Shown here: in pieces, positions 43,065 through 51,026 of the stretch | Layout: each line of letters starts with the position of its first letter | Numbering within the stretch: position 1 is the stretch's first letter | Assembly: GCA_017475035.1 (NCBI GenBank) | Contig: JAFVGK010000152.1 | Span: forward strand, 62,001-126,000 | Direction: 5' to 3' | DNA from: Blautia sp. | GTDB lineage: Bacteria > Bacillota > Clostridia > Lachnospirales > Lachnospiraceae | Length of the DNA stretch: 64,000 nt | Notes under the pieces: model-generated | Databases searched by the model: none | Told to the model about the DNA's origin: nothing | The model's input: the letters and a program-made list of their open reading frames with translations, nothing else | Position numbers and translations under genes: made by a program

Positions 43065-43167
43065 AAGAGGAAACTGATTTTGTTGTTTCGTCAGCCCAAC
43101 TGGCGAAGCAGCAAAAACGTCATCCAGACATTGAGTCAACCTGCAAAACTTTGTTTTTAGGAAGAGG
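43065..43167 (+). repeat. Element A copy 8 with a truncated extra end
   Basis: It starts GAGGAAACTGATTTTGTTG, has stem TTCGTCAG-CCCAA-CTGGCGAA, then GACATTGAGTCAACCTGCAA and AACTTTG. It is oriented with MBOAT and ends at its AGGAAGAGGAG. A duplicated 5' end (GGCTGATTTTGCTGC) lies just before it at 43050-43070. Confidence 0.85.
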
Positions 43168-43176
43168 AGTTTAATT

Positions 43177-44691
43177 ATGTCGTTGGTATCCAACGCTTTC
43201 CTGATCTTCGTCCTGACTGCAGTCGTCCTGTATTATCTGATACCCGGACGATATCAATGGATCCTGCTGCTTTTATCCGGCTATGTCTATTACCTTTCCG
43301 GAAACGCCTCCTGCCTGGTCTACATCCTGTTTTCCACCCTGGTCACCTATATGGCCGCGCTTTTGATTGAGTCCCGGCAAAAAGCCGGAAAGCCCGGGGA
43401 GCAGCAGAAGGCAGCTCTTTGCATCGGCCTGATCCTTAATTTCGGCATGCTCTTTTCCGTAAAATACCTTGGTTTTATCACCGGGAATCTGAATCAGCTG
43501 TTTCATCTGGAAATTCCGGGAATCTCCATTCTTCTGCCTCTCGGCATTTCCTTCTACACCTTTCAGACCTCCGGATATCTCCTGGACGTATACTGGAATA
43601 AAATTGAGCCCGAGAAAAACCTTTTAAAGTTTTCCTTGTTTGTGTCTTTTTTTCCTCAGCTTCTGCAGGGTCCCATCGGAAGATACGATCGTCTGGCTCC
43701 GCAGCTGACACAGCCTCACCAGCTTGACTGGAACCATATTGCCAGAGGAGTCGAGCGAATGATCTATGGATTTTGCAAAAAACTGATCATCGCAGACTGG
43801 GCGGCGGTATTCACGGATGCGATCTGGGGCAATCTGGACAAATATAACGGGCTTGCCCTGTTTGGATTGCTGTTCTATGGGATTCAGCTGTATGCGGATT
43901 TCTCCGGAGCGATGGATGTCGTACTTGGCGTCGCGGAATTGTTCGGCATACATCTGGATGAAAACTTCAGACGGCCATATCTGGCAGTCTCCATGGCTGA
44001 CTACTGGAAACGCTGGCATATTACGCTTGGCGAATGGATGATGGATTATATATTTTATCCTGTCTCTTTGTCAAAATTCATGAAGTGGCTGTCCGGGCAC
44101 ACCAGGCGGATTTTCGGAAAGAAAACCGGCCGTCTTGTTCCCACTGCTTTATGTGACCTTATTGTATTCTTCTTTGTGGGCATCTGGCATGGCGCAAGCT
44201 GGAAATATGTGTTCTATGGCTTCCTGAACGGCGGCATCATCGCCTTCAGCGTTCTTATGGGCAATCAGTACCGTAAATGGAAAAAGGCCCTCCACATCAG
44301 CGGCAGCGAAGCCTGGTATCATGTTTTTTGCATCGTCCGGACCTTCATCATCGTAAATCTGCGATGGTTTCTCGACCGATCCGAGGACATGAAGCAAGGC
44401 TTCCGGGTACTGAAGCTTGCTTTTACACGTTTTTCACCTGCCCAGCTGTTCCTGATTCCCGCCGGAAGGGAAGGAAAAGCCTTTACCCTGCCGGCTTTGG
44501 CAATCATCTGCGCAGGCTGTATCATCATGCTGGCCCTAGGCATCATGGAAGAAAAAGGAATTGACATCCGCAGCCGGATCAATTCCCTTCGTTTTCCGGT
44601 CGCCGCAGCAATCTGTTTCCTCCTGTTTCTGATGATTGGTCTGTTCGGCTGCACAGCCGCGCCGAGAGGGTTTATTTATGCACAGTTTTAA
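43177..44691 (+). CDS. MBOAT-family O-acyltransferase (DltB/AlgI-like)
   Basis: This 504-residue polytopic membrane protein has about 10-11 helices. It has LQGPIGRYDRLAPQL, RPYLAVSMADYWKRWHITLG and the catalytic-type histidine in VGIWHGASWKYVFYGF. MBOAT proteins of this group move an acyl group from a carrier protein across the membrane to a surface polymer. It overlaps the next gene by 14 bases. A carrier protein and an FkbH-like enzyme lie downstream, so it probably works as in DltB. The ATG has AGGAAGAGGAG upstream at the end of element A copy 8. Confidence 0.92.
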   Translation: MSLVSNAFLIFVLTAVVLYYLIPGRYQWILLLLSGYVYYLSGNASCLVYILFSTLVTYMAALLIESRQKAGKPGEQQKAALCIGLILNFGMLFSVKYLGFITGNLNQLFHLEIPGISILLPLGISFYTFQTSGYLLDVYWNKIEPEKNLLKFSLFVSFFPQLLQGPIGRYDRLAPQLTQPHQLDWNHIARGVERMIYGFCKKLIIADWAAVFTDAIWGNLDKYNGLALFGLLFYGIQLYADFSGAMDVVLGVAELFGIHLDENFRRPYLAVSMADYWKRWHITLGEWMMDYIFYPVSLSKFMKWLSGHTRRIFGKKTGRLVPTALCDLIVFFFVGIWHGASWKYVFYGFLNGGIIAFSVLMGNQYRKWKKALHISGSEAWYHVFCIVRTFIIVNLRWFLDRSEDMKQGFRVLKLAFTRFSPAQLFLIPAGREGKAFTLPALAIICAGCIIMLALGIMEEKGIDIRSRINSLRFPVAAAICFLLFLMIGLFGCTAAPRGFIYAQF

Positions 44692-45658
44692 GACATTGAT
44701 AAGAGCTGCCCTTGCAGCCGCGGCGGCAGTTCTTCTTTTGCTTCTTCTGGATTTTGCTTTATATCCCTGCACCTTCATCCGAAACGATATCCATGCCGTT
44801 ACGACCCGGACATATGACGACATTTATCTTGGCTCCTCTCACGGCAAGATGGGAATAGACCCTGCCGCGATCCGGGAAGAAACCGGCCGGAACGGTCATA
44901 ATCTCTGTGTCGGCGGAGAATACGGCATTGACGCCTTTTATTTAACGAAACTGATGATCGAGACCGGGCACAGACCCGAGCGAATTATTTATGATATTTC
45001 CCCCGCATACTTTTGCATGGAAAAAGAAGAGGGAAATAACTATCTTCTTTTTTATCATGAGTTTCCGCTCACCAAAGCGAAAGCAGAGTATTTCGCGCAC
45101 TCTATTGCAAAATGCAACCTTCGCACATTGTTTTTCCCATGGTACGAATATCCCCTGGATTACGAACTCAGGAATCTGAAGGATACCGTATCGCGAAAAT
45201 GGCGTCAGGATTACGGCATTGAGTCCTTAAAAACATCCAGCCAGGAATACCACGCGGATGGATTTATCCATCGTTATCCGACGGATCCGAATACATTCTC
45301 GTTTTCCGGAATGTCAGAGCCGGATCCATCCCTTATCCTCCAGAAAAATCTCGACCATCTTTCCCGTCTGATCGCGCTCTGCAAAGAAAATGACATTTCC
45401 TTTGCGGCAACAGTCCTCCCGATCCCTGCCGCCACCCTGAAACAGTTCTCTGCCGGCTTCGAAGCGATGTGGGTGCTGTTTGCGGAGTATTTTGAACAGG
45501 AAAACGTTCCTTTCCTGAATTTTAACGATCAGGAACATTATCAGTCAGTCAGCCACAAAGTCGACCGTTTTACGGATCTTGACGGCCACTTAAACGGAGA
45601 AGCAGCCTCTGATTTTTCCAGGGTGTTTGCGCACCAGTTAGAGGACCTGTTCTCCTGA
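44678..45658 (+). CDS. DltD-like/SGNH-type membrane-anchored protein
   Basis: This 326-residue protein has one N-terminal TM helix (about 8-26), then an extracellular SGNH-like domain. It starts DDIYLGSSHGKMGIDP with the candidate nucleophile serine in GSSH, and ends with a possible Asp-His pair in TDLDGHLNG. Its position right after MBOAT mirrors DltD, AlgX and similar acyl-transfer partners. It probably accepts or relays the acyl group outside the membrane. The start is the ATG (MHSFKT) with GAGAGGG upstream, inside the 3' end of the MBOAT gene. Confidence 0.72.
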   Translation: MHSFKTLIRAALAAAAAVLLLLLLDFALYPCTFIRNDIHAVTTRTYDDIYLGSSHGKMGIDPAAIREETGRNGHNLCVGGEYGIDAFYLTKLMIETGHRPERIIYDISPAYFCMEKEEGNNYLLFYHEFPLTKAKAEYFAHSIAKCNLRTLFFPWYEYPLDYELRNLKDTVSRKWRQDYGIESLKTSSQEYHADGFIHRYPTDPNTFSFSGMSEPDPSLILQKNLDHLSRLIALCKENDISFAATVLPIPAATLKQFSAGFEAMWVLFAEYFEQENVPFLNFNDQEHYQSVSHKVDRFTDLDGHLNGEAASDFSRVFAHQLEDLFS

Positions 45659-45661
45659 AAC

Positions 45662-45762
45662 AACAGGAGACTGATTCTGCTTTAGGCTGCCCGACAGCCG
45701 AAGCAGCAAAATCGTTCTCCGAAGACATTGCGTCACCATACAAAACTTCGTTATGGGAGGAG
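45662..45762 (+). repeat. Element A copy 9
   Basis: It starts CAGGAGACTGATTCTGC, has stem GGCTG-CCCGA-CAGCC, then GAAGACATTGCGTCACCATA and AAACTTCGTTATGGGAGG, which merges with the FkbH ribosome site. Confidence 0.88.
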
Positions 45763-45769
45763 TTTTCTC

Positions 45770-47548
45770 ATGCGAGAATTAGAATACCCATTTGACAGCA
45801 AACGGATCATCACCAAAAAGCTGAGATACAGGCGTTTGCTTCTTCATGACGGATCACAAAGGATCCCCAAAAAAATCGCGATCCTGGGCGGCTCCACCAC
45901 AAATGACGTCAGAAACTGCATCGAACTGTTTTTGCTGAATTATGGCATTGAGCCCGAGTTTTATGAATCCGAGTATAACCAGTTTTATGAAGACGCCCTT
46001 TTCCCGCCGCAGGAGCTTTTGGATTTTCATCCGGATATCATATATATTTACACGACATCCAGAAACATACTTGGTTTTCCTTCCCTGAATGATTCAGCGG
46101 AAAAAATCGTACGGCAGAACCTTTCTGATGAAATCCACAGATTTACGTCTGTATGGCAGAATCTGAAACAGGTTTTCAACTGTCCCATTATCCAGAATAA
46201 TTTTGAAAAACCCCCTTACAGATTGATGGGCAATAAAGATGTCAGTGACATTCACGGAAAGCTGCATTTTATTTCCTGCCTCAATCAGAAGATTTACGAA
46301 TACAGTCAGCAGAATGCAGATTTTTATGTCTGCGACATCGATTATATATCGGCGGATTACGGTCTTACCAGGTGGCATGACGCGCAGAACTGGTACATGT
46401 ACAAATATGCCATGAGCCTGCCCGCCATTCCTTACCTCGCCTTTAACGTCGCGAACATCATAAAATCCATTTTCGGAAAGAACAAAAAAGGCTTTGTCCT
46501 GGATCTTGACAATACCCTCTGGGGCGGCGTGATCGGGGAGCGCGGGCCGGACCGTATCGTTCTGGGACCTGAGAATGCAGAAGGACAGGCTTACCTCGAG
46601 TTTCAGCAATATCTCAAGGAGCACAAACAGCTTGGCGTGCTCCTGAATATCGATTCGAAAAATGATATGGAAAATGCCATAGCAGGCCTGAAGCACCCGG
46701 ACGGAGTATTAAAGCCGGAAGACATGATTGTCATAGAAGCAAACTGGGAACCCAAAGACCGGAATTTTGTCGAGATTGCCAATGATCTCTCCCTTCTTCC
46801 GGAAAGCCTGGTATTCATCGATGACAATCCGGCTGAGAGAGAGATCGTCAGGCAGCAGCTCCCCGGCGTGGTGGCTCCGGAGATCGGCCATGTGGAGGAT
46901 TACATCAGAGTCATCGACCGCTCCGGATTTTTTGAGGCAACGACGCTCTCCGCCGATGATGAAAAGCGCAATCAAATGTACAAAGAAAATATTGCGCGGG
47001 CTTCTCTGCAGGCAAAATTCGAAAACTATGCGGAATATCTCATGAGCCTCGAGATGAAGAGCACGATTCACCCATTTGAGCCGGTCCTGATCCCCAGAAT
47101 TGCCCAGCTCACGAATAAAAGCAACCAGTTTAACCTCACGACCAGACGCTATACCCAGGAAGAAATCGAAAACGTCAGCCATGATCCTTCCTACATTGAT
47201 CTTTATGCCCGTCTCGTGGACCGTTTTGGCGACAACGGCGTCGTCTCCGTCATCATCGGACACCAGCACGGCCCGCTCTGCGAGATCGACCTGTGGCTGA
47301 TGAGCTGCCGGGTTCTGAAACGCGATCTCGAATACGCCTGCATGGACGAATTTATGCGCCTTTGCTCAGAACGCGGCATTCAGATCGTAAGAGGGTATTA
47401 CTACCCCACCGCCAAAAACGCAATGGTCAGGGATTTCTATGGCCTTCATGGATTCAGACGGGTGAAAAGAGGAACTTTTTACACAGTCTGGGAAATAAAA
47501 GTAAAAGAATATGTACCGAAAAATAAAGTGATTTCGGTAAATGAATGA
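45770..47548 (+). CDS. FkbH-like HAD-family protein (SGNH-HAD-GNAT)
   Basis: This 592-residue protein has an N-terminal SGNH-like region (AILGGSTTND, about 37-46), a HAD-IIIC core with motif I FVLDLDNTLWGG (about 243-254), motif II LLNIDSKND, and the acidic motif VFIDDNPAEREIV. A C-terminal GNAT-like region starts near 430. In polyketide pathways FkbH enzymes load a C3 glyceryl unit from 1,3-bisphosphoglycerate onto a carrier protein. The carrier gene lies 111 bases downstream. Many family members, as I recall, have Cys before SKN; here it is Asp, so the loading chemistry may differ. The start ATG has GGGAGGAG upstream. Confidence 0.88.
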   Translation: MRELEYPFDSKRIITKKLRYRRLLLHDGSQRIPKKIAILGGSTTNDVRNCIELFLLNYGIEPEFYESEYNQFYEDALFPPQELLDFHPDIIYIYTTSRNILGFPSLNDSAEKIVRQNLSDEIHRFTSVWQNLKQVFNCPIIQNNFEKPPYRLMGNKDVSDIHGKLHFISCLNQKIYEYSQQNADFYVCDIDYISADYGLTRWHDAQNWYMYKYAMSLPAIPYLAFNVANIIKSIFGKNKKGFVLDLDNTLWGGVIGERGPDRIVLGPENAEGQAYLEFQQYLKEHKQLGVLLNIDSKNDMENAIAGLKHPDGVLKPEDMIVIEANWEPKDRNFVEIANDLSLLPESLVFIDDNPAEREIVRQQLPGVVAPEIGHVEDYIRVIDRSGFFEATTLSADDEKRNQMYKENIARASLQAKFENYAEYLMSLEMKSTIHPFEPVLIPRIAQLTNKSNQFNLTTRRYTQEEIENVSHDPSYIDLYARLVDRFGDNGVVSVIIGHQHGPLCEIDLWLMSCRVLKRDLEYACMDEFMRLCSERGIQIVRGYYYPTAKNAMVRDFYGLHGFRRVKRGTFYTVWEIKVKEYVPKNKVISVNE

Positions 47549-47659
47549 TCCCGGTGCAAAAATCTCTGCCCCGGCTGCCTCACCCGCAGCAGAGAAACAG
47601 GTTTATCTGCTGCGGAATCATAAGGATTGCCCCATATTAGATGGTAGAAAGGAAACAGT

Positions 47660-47908
47660 ATGGAACGATCGGAAGTCTACAATCAGTTAAATGAGATTTT
47701 TCAGGATGTATTTGATAACGAAGAAATCACTGTAGATGATTCCACGACGGCAGAAGACGTGGAAGGCTGGGACAGCAATATGCACATCACTCTGATCGCG
47801 GAAGTCGAGGATTCCTTCGATATCCATTTCGAAATGAGAGACGTTGCGAAAATGCATAATGTCGGAGAGATGGTGGATAAAATCATCGAGCTGATACAGC
47901 AGAACTGA
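47660..47908 (+). CDS. Acyl/peptidyl carrier protein
   Basis: This 82-residue, acidic four-helix carrier has the phosphopantetheine attachment serine in GWDSNMHITLI (Ser39). It is shorter and more divergent than the fatty-acid ACP and resembles DltC-like stand-alone carriers. It is the last gene of the MBOAT/DltD/FkbH block and is presumably charged by FkbH and used by MBOAT. A GAAAGGAAA site lies upstream of ATG. Confidence 0.9.
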   Translation: MERSEVYNQLNEIFQDVFDNEEITVDDSTTAEDVEGWDSNMHITLIAEVEDSFDIHFEMRDVAKMHNVGEMVDKIIELIQQN

Positions 47909-47962
47909 TTGACAAAAGGTCATGCAAAAGTGAGCGCAAGCCCATTTTTGCATGACCTTTTG
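47909..47962. terminator. Long hairpin terminator after the carrier gene (repeat arm)
   Basis: GACAAAAGGTCATGCAAAA and its complement form a stem of about 22 bp right after the stop codon. The arm sequence is the same module as at 12250-12303, so a dispersed repeat serves as terminator here. Confidence 0.82.
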
Positions 47963-48110
47963 TCATCTCAGATCCTTTCCTGTCTACGCCGGAATCCCTT
48001 TCTTCGAGTTTTTCAAAACCGGGATCGGCGTATCGGCAATATAAATCCAACAGGAACATCTCCGGAATTACACCGATACCGATCTTTTTTTACATTACCA
48101 GAAATAATGA

Positions 48111-48139
48111 TTGAAAAAACAAAATCAATATGATACTAT
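48111..48139 (+). promoter_or_regulatory. Promoter of the TAXI gene
   Basis: TTGAAA (48111-48116), a 17-base spacer and an extended -10 TGATACTAT (48131-48139). The leader is about 190 bases. I see no gene in 47963-48332. Confidence 0.75.
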
Positions 48140-48332
48140 TGAACAAATAAAGTTGTTTATATGCGCACATCCGGATGGTGCATTTGCATATATTGCACGT
48201 AAAGCGTAACATTATGGCAGGTATTTAAGGATCATATCCAAAATTGCGGCATTCATTTATGACCTGATCCTGAATCACCTTCACCATAAAGAGAAGCCCA
48301 AAAACAACGTCACAACAAAAGGAGGTTCTTTT

Positions 48333-49292
48333 ATGACCAGAAAAACTGTCGCTTCATTGATCGCCGGCGCAATGGTTCTTTCTTCTTTCGGAGCCATGAA
48401 TGTGATGGCAGATGATCTGTTCTTCGTAACAGGCGGCCCTATGGGCACCTACTATGCCGTAGGCGGCACCATGGCTGATGTACTTAATCCTGTTTTGACA
48501 GAATCAAAACTGACTCTGGAGTCCAGCGGAGCTTCCAGAGCGAACCTCGAGATGATCGAGGAAGGAGATGCACAGCTTGCTACCGTCCAGAATGACGTCA
48601 TGTACTATGCCTATACAGGCACCAGCCTTTTTGAAGGTGAAGAAGCCTTTAAAAATTTCTCCGCCGTTGCAGGTCTGTATGATGAGACCATCCAGATTAT
48701 TACCTGCGACGAAAACATAAAGTCTGTTGCGGATCTTGCGGGAAAGACCGTATCCGTAGGTGATGAAGGCTCAGGTGTTGAGTTTAATGCCAGACAGATT
48801 CTGGAGGCATACGACCTGTCCTTCGATGATATCAACGTTGTAAATGCCTCCTTCGGTGATTCCACCTACGGTATGGAAAGAGGCGAAATCGACGCCGCAT
48901 TCATCGTCGCAGGTATCCCCACGACAGCAGTCGAGGAGCTTGCCGGCTCTTATCAGATCGGCCTGGTTCAGCTGGATGAAGAGCACATCGCAGCCCTGCA
49001 GAGCAAATATGATTTCTATACGGAAACTGTCATTCCTGCCGGTACCTATGCAGGCGTAGATGAAGATGCGGTCTCCATCTCCGTCCGTGCATCGCTGGTT
49101 GCCTCTAACGATGTCAGTGAAGCAGCGGTTTATGAACTTTTGAAGGCACTTTTCGACAACAAGGATGCGCTTACTGCAGGCAACGCCAAGTTTGAATCCC
49201 TGAATGCGGAAGACGCCGTCAAAGGTATGAGCGTACCGTTCCACGCCGGCGCAAAGAAGTATTATGAGGAACAGGGAATTACCGTCGAGTAA
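48333..49292 (+). CDS. TAXI-family TRAP transporter substrate-binding protein
   Basis: This 319-residue exported protein has a signal peptide ending NVMADD with no lipobox. The mature part begins FFVTGGPMGTYYAVGGTMAD and continues SSGASRANLEMIEEGDAQLA and VGDEGSGVEFNARQIL, which define the TAXI (TctC-like TRAP) family. It should bind a carboxylate, possibly glutamate-like. TAXI proteins need a fused TRAP membrane protein, and none follows here. It overlaps the DUF1850 gene by 29 bases. AAAGGAGG lies upstream of ATG. Confidence 0.92.
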   Translation: MTRKTVASLIAGAMVLSSFGAMNVMADDLFFVTGGPMGTYYAVGGTMADVLNPVLTESKLTLESSGASRANLEMIEEGDAQLATVQNDVMYYAYTGTSLFEGEEAFKNFSAVAGLYDETIQIITCDENIKSVADLAGKTVSVGDEGSGVEFNARQILEAYDLSFDDINVVNASFGDSTYGMERGEIDAAFIVAGIPTTAVEELAGSYQIGLVQLDEEHIAALQSKYDFYTETVIPAGTYAGVDEDAVSISVRASLVASNDVSEAAVYELLKALFDNKDALTAGNAKFESLNAEDAVKGMSVPFHAGAKKYYEEQGITVE

Positions 49293-49884
49293 TCGATATC
49301 CCCACCGCCATCTCTTTTCTGTGGCAGTCCTGACAGGCATTTGTCTGATCATGGCTGCCACAGTTTTCTGTTTTTTGCCTTCCGCGGCTGCTGACGATAC
49401 CTCCTCCTGCGCCGGAGAGGAAGAGGGTACCGGCCCGGAGAATCAGCAGGGCAAAAGCAGTAATCAGGAGAAACCGGCGTGTGGCATGCTGATCTTGGAA
49501 GATCCGGGTGAAAAAACCCGATATGCAGAATACGAGATGGCTGTCGGCGACAGCTTTTCCGTCACCTTCATCCACTCTGTCAACCAAAGCCCGGTGACCG
49601 ATTATTTTGAAATACGGGAAGATGGGATCTATGGCGTAAAGACAGTTTATTATGGTTTTGGGGCAGGCGTCCCCACCGAACTGGAAGACGGACAGACACT
49701 GACGTACGGAGAGGACGGAAGCATGATCATCTCCGGATTCGATGTGAAAATGAACAATCTGATCTACCGGGTCGGTACCGTCTCCGACCACACTCTGACC
49801 CTGGAAGACGGCACTGAAATCAGCCTTCGCACGCTCTGCGGACGAAGCGCCAGAGTCGGATTTCGCTACGAAACACAGGAATAG
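49264..49884 (+). CDS. DUF1850 protein, TRAP-TAXI accessory
   Basis: This 206-residue protein has one N-terminal membrane segment (VAVLTGICLIMAATVFCFL). A low-complexity linker follows, then a beta-rich domain with MAVGDSFSVTFIHSVNQSPV and DYFEIREDGIYG, the DUF1850 signature. DUF1850 genes usually lie between TAXI proteins and the fused TRAP permease. The permease is missing; the next gene is a BASS transporter on the other strand. The start overlaps the TAXI stop and has only a weak ribosome site (AAGAAG). Confidence 0.82.
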   Translation: MRNRELPSSNRYPHRHLFSVAVLTGICLIMAATVFCFLPSAAADDTSSCAGEEEGTGPENQQGKSSNQEKPACGMLILEDPGEKTRYAEYEMAVGDSFSVTFIHSVNQSPVTDYFEIREDGIYGVKTVYYGFGAGVPTELEDGQTLTYGEDGSMIISGFDVKMNNLIYRVGTVSDHTLTLEDGTEISLRTLCGRSARVGFRYETQE

Positions 49885-49897
49885 CAGCTATGTATAG

Positions 49898-50022
49898 ATT
49901 CAGGCGGCAAATAAGATGATTCAGGCGGCAAAAGGTCATGCAGAAATGAGCGGATTCCGAGTGGCTGCAGAATCGCGAAAGCAGCTCCGCTGCGAAGCGA
50001 TTCGCAGAATCAGGCAATCATA
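49898..50022 (-). repeat. Mosaic repeat family B, long copy (inverted)
   Basis: It carries GATTCAGGCGGCAAAAGGTC, GAGCGGATTCCGAGTGGCTG, CGCGAAAGCAGCTCCGCTG and GCGATTCGCAGAATCAGGC. It is the most complete family B copy and lies where the TRAP permease gene would be expected. Confidence 0.8.
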
Positions 50023-50025
50023 AGA

Positions 50026-50076
50026 TAAGAAACGGGCAGGAGACAGGGAAAATCCCCGTCTCCTGCCCGTTTCTTA
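50026..50076. terminator. Bidirectional terminator
   Basis: TAAGAAACGGGCAGGAGAC and its complement form a stem of about 22 bp between the convergent DUF1850 and BASS genes. Confidence 0.88.
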
Positions 50077-50093
50077 TGAATGACCGGCCGGAG

Positions 50094-51020
50094 CTACCCA
50101 TCCATCCTGCGCAGTATATTCGCCAGGATAGCTCCTGAGATATTGTGCCACACAGAAAAGATCGCTCCCGGTACCGTCGCCATCGCAAGGCCAGGAAATG
50201 CCGTTCCTGCCAGAGAGGTCGCAAGGCCGGAATTTTGCATGCCGATTTCGATGGACAGTGCTTTTTTCTTAGGAAGACTCAGTCTGAGAATACTTCCCAG
50301 AAGGTAACCTGCCGCATACCCGATCAGATTATGCAGGATCACCACCACAAAAATAACCAAGCCGGTCTCACGGATTCTTCCGGAATTATGGGATACAACT
50401 GCCGCGACAATCATGGTGATGGCCGTCACGGAAACTAAAGGAAGAGCTTCTTTCGCCTTTGCCGTATATTTACCCAGAAACCGGTTGATCACAAAGCCAA
50501 GCGCGATCGGAATAATTACGACTTTTATAATCGAAAAAAACATCCCCCACGCATCGACTCTCAATGTGGTTCTCAGGAAAAGCCACGTAATGGCCGGGGT
50601 AAGCACCGGCGCAAGCAGCGTATTCACACTTGTCATGCCCACTGAAAGGGGCACGTCCCCTTTACTGAGATATGTGATGACATTACTGGATGTACCTCCG
50701 GGACAGGTTCCTACCAGAATCACACCCGCCAGAAGTCCCGCGTCCAGGCCAAACACCTTTCCCAGGCCAAACGCCAGGAGCGGCATGATCGTAAACTGGG
50801 CGGCGCATCCAAGAAAAATATCCTTCGGATGCTTAAAAACCATCAGGAAATCATCCGGCTTCAACGTCAGTCCCATGCCAAACATGACAACCATCAGCAG
50901 ATAATTCACCCATGACGTCTGAATCCAGAGACATGTCCCGGGAAAAAACAGTGCAAGGGCGGCTATCGCCAGAACAATCACGGCCATGTATTTTCCCGTA
51001 TAATCACTTATCTTTTTCAT
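50094..51020 (-). CDS. Bile acid:sodium symporter (BASS) family transporter
   Basis: This 308-residue protein has about 9-10 helices with MFGMGLTLKPDDFLMVFKHP, LVGTCPGGTSSNVITYLSKGD and EIGMQNSGLATSLA, the crossing-helix motifs of ASBT-type transporters (YocS/PanS-like). It imports an organic anion by Na+ symport; bacterial members carry bile acids, pantoate or keto acids. It lies 6 bases after the ABCG-like permease stop, so it may belong to that transcript. The ribosome site (CGGTAAG) is weak. Confidence 0.88.
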   Translation of the reverse strand: MKKISDYTGKYMAVIVLAIAALALFFPGTCLWIQTSWVNYLLMVVMFGMGLTLKPDDFLMVFKHPKDIFLGCAAQFTIMPLLAFGLGKVFGLDAGLLAGVILVGTCPGGTSSNVITYLSKGDVPLSVGMTSVNTLLAPVLTPAITWLFLRTTLRVDAWGMFFSIIKVVIIPIALGFVINRFLGKYTAKAKEALPLVSVTAITMIVAAVVSHNSGRIRETGLVIFVVVILHNLIGYAAGYLLGSILRLSLPKKKALSIEIGMQNSGLATSLAGTAFPGLAMATVPGAIFSVWHNISGAILANILRRMDG

Positions 51021-51026
51021 TATGTC

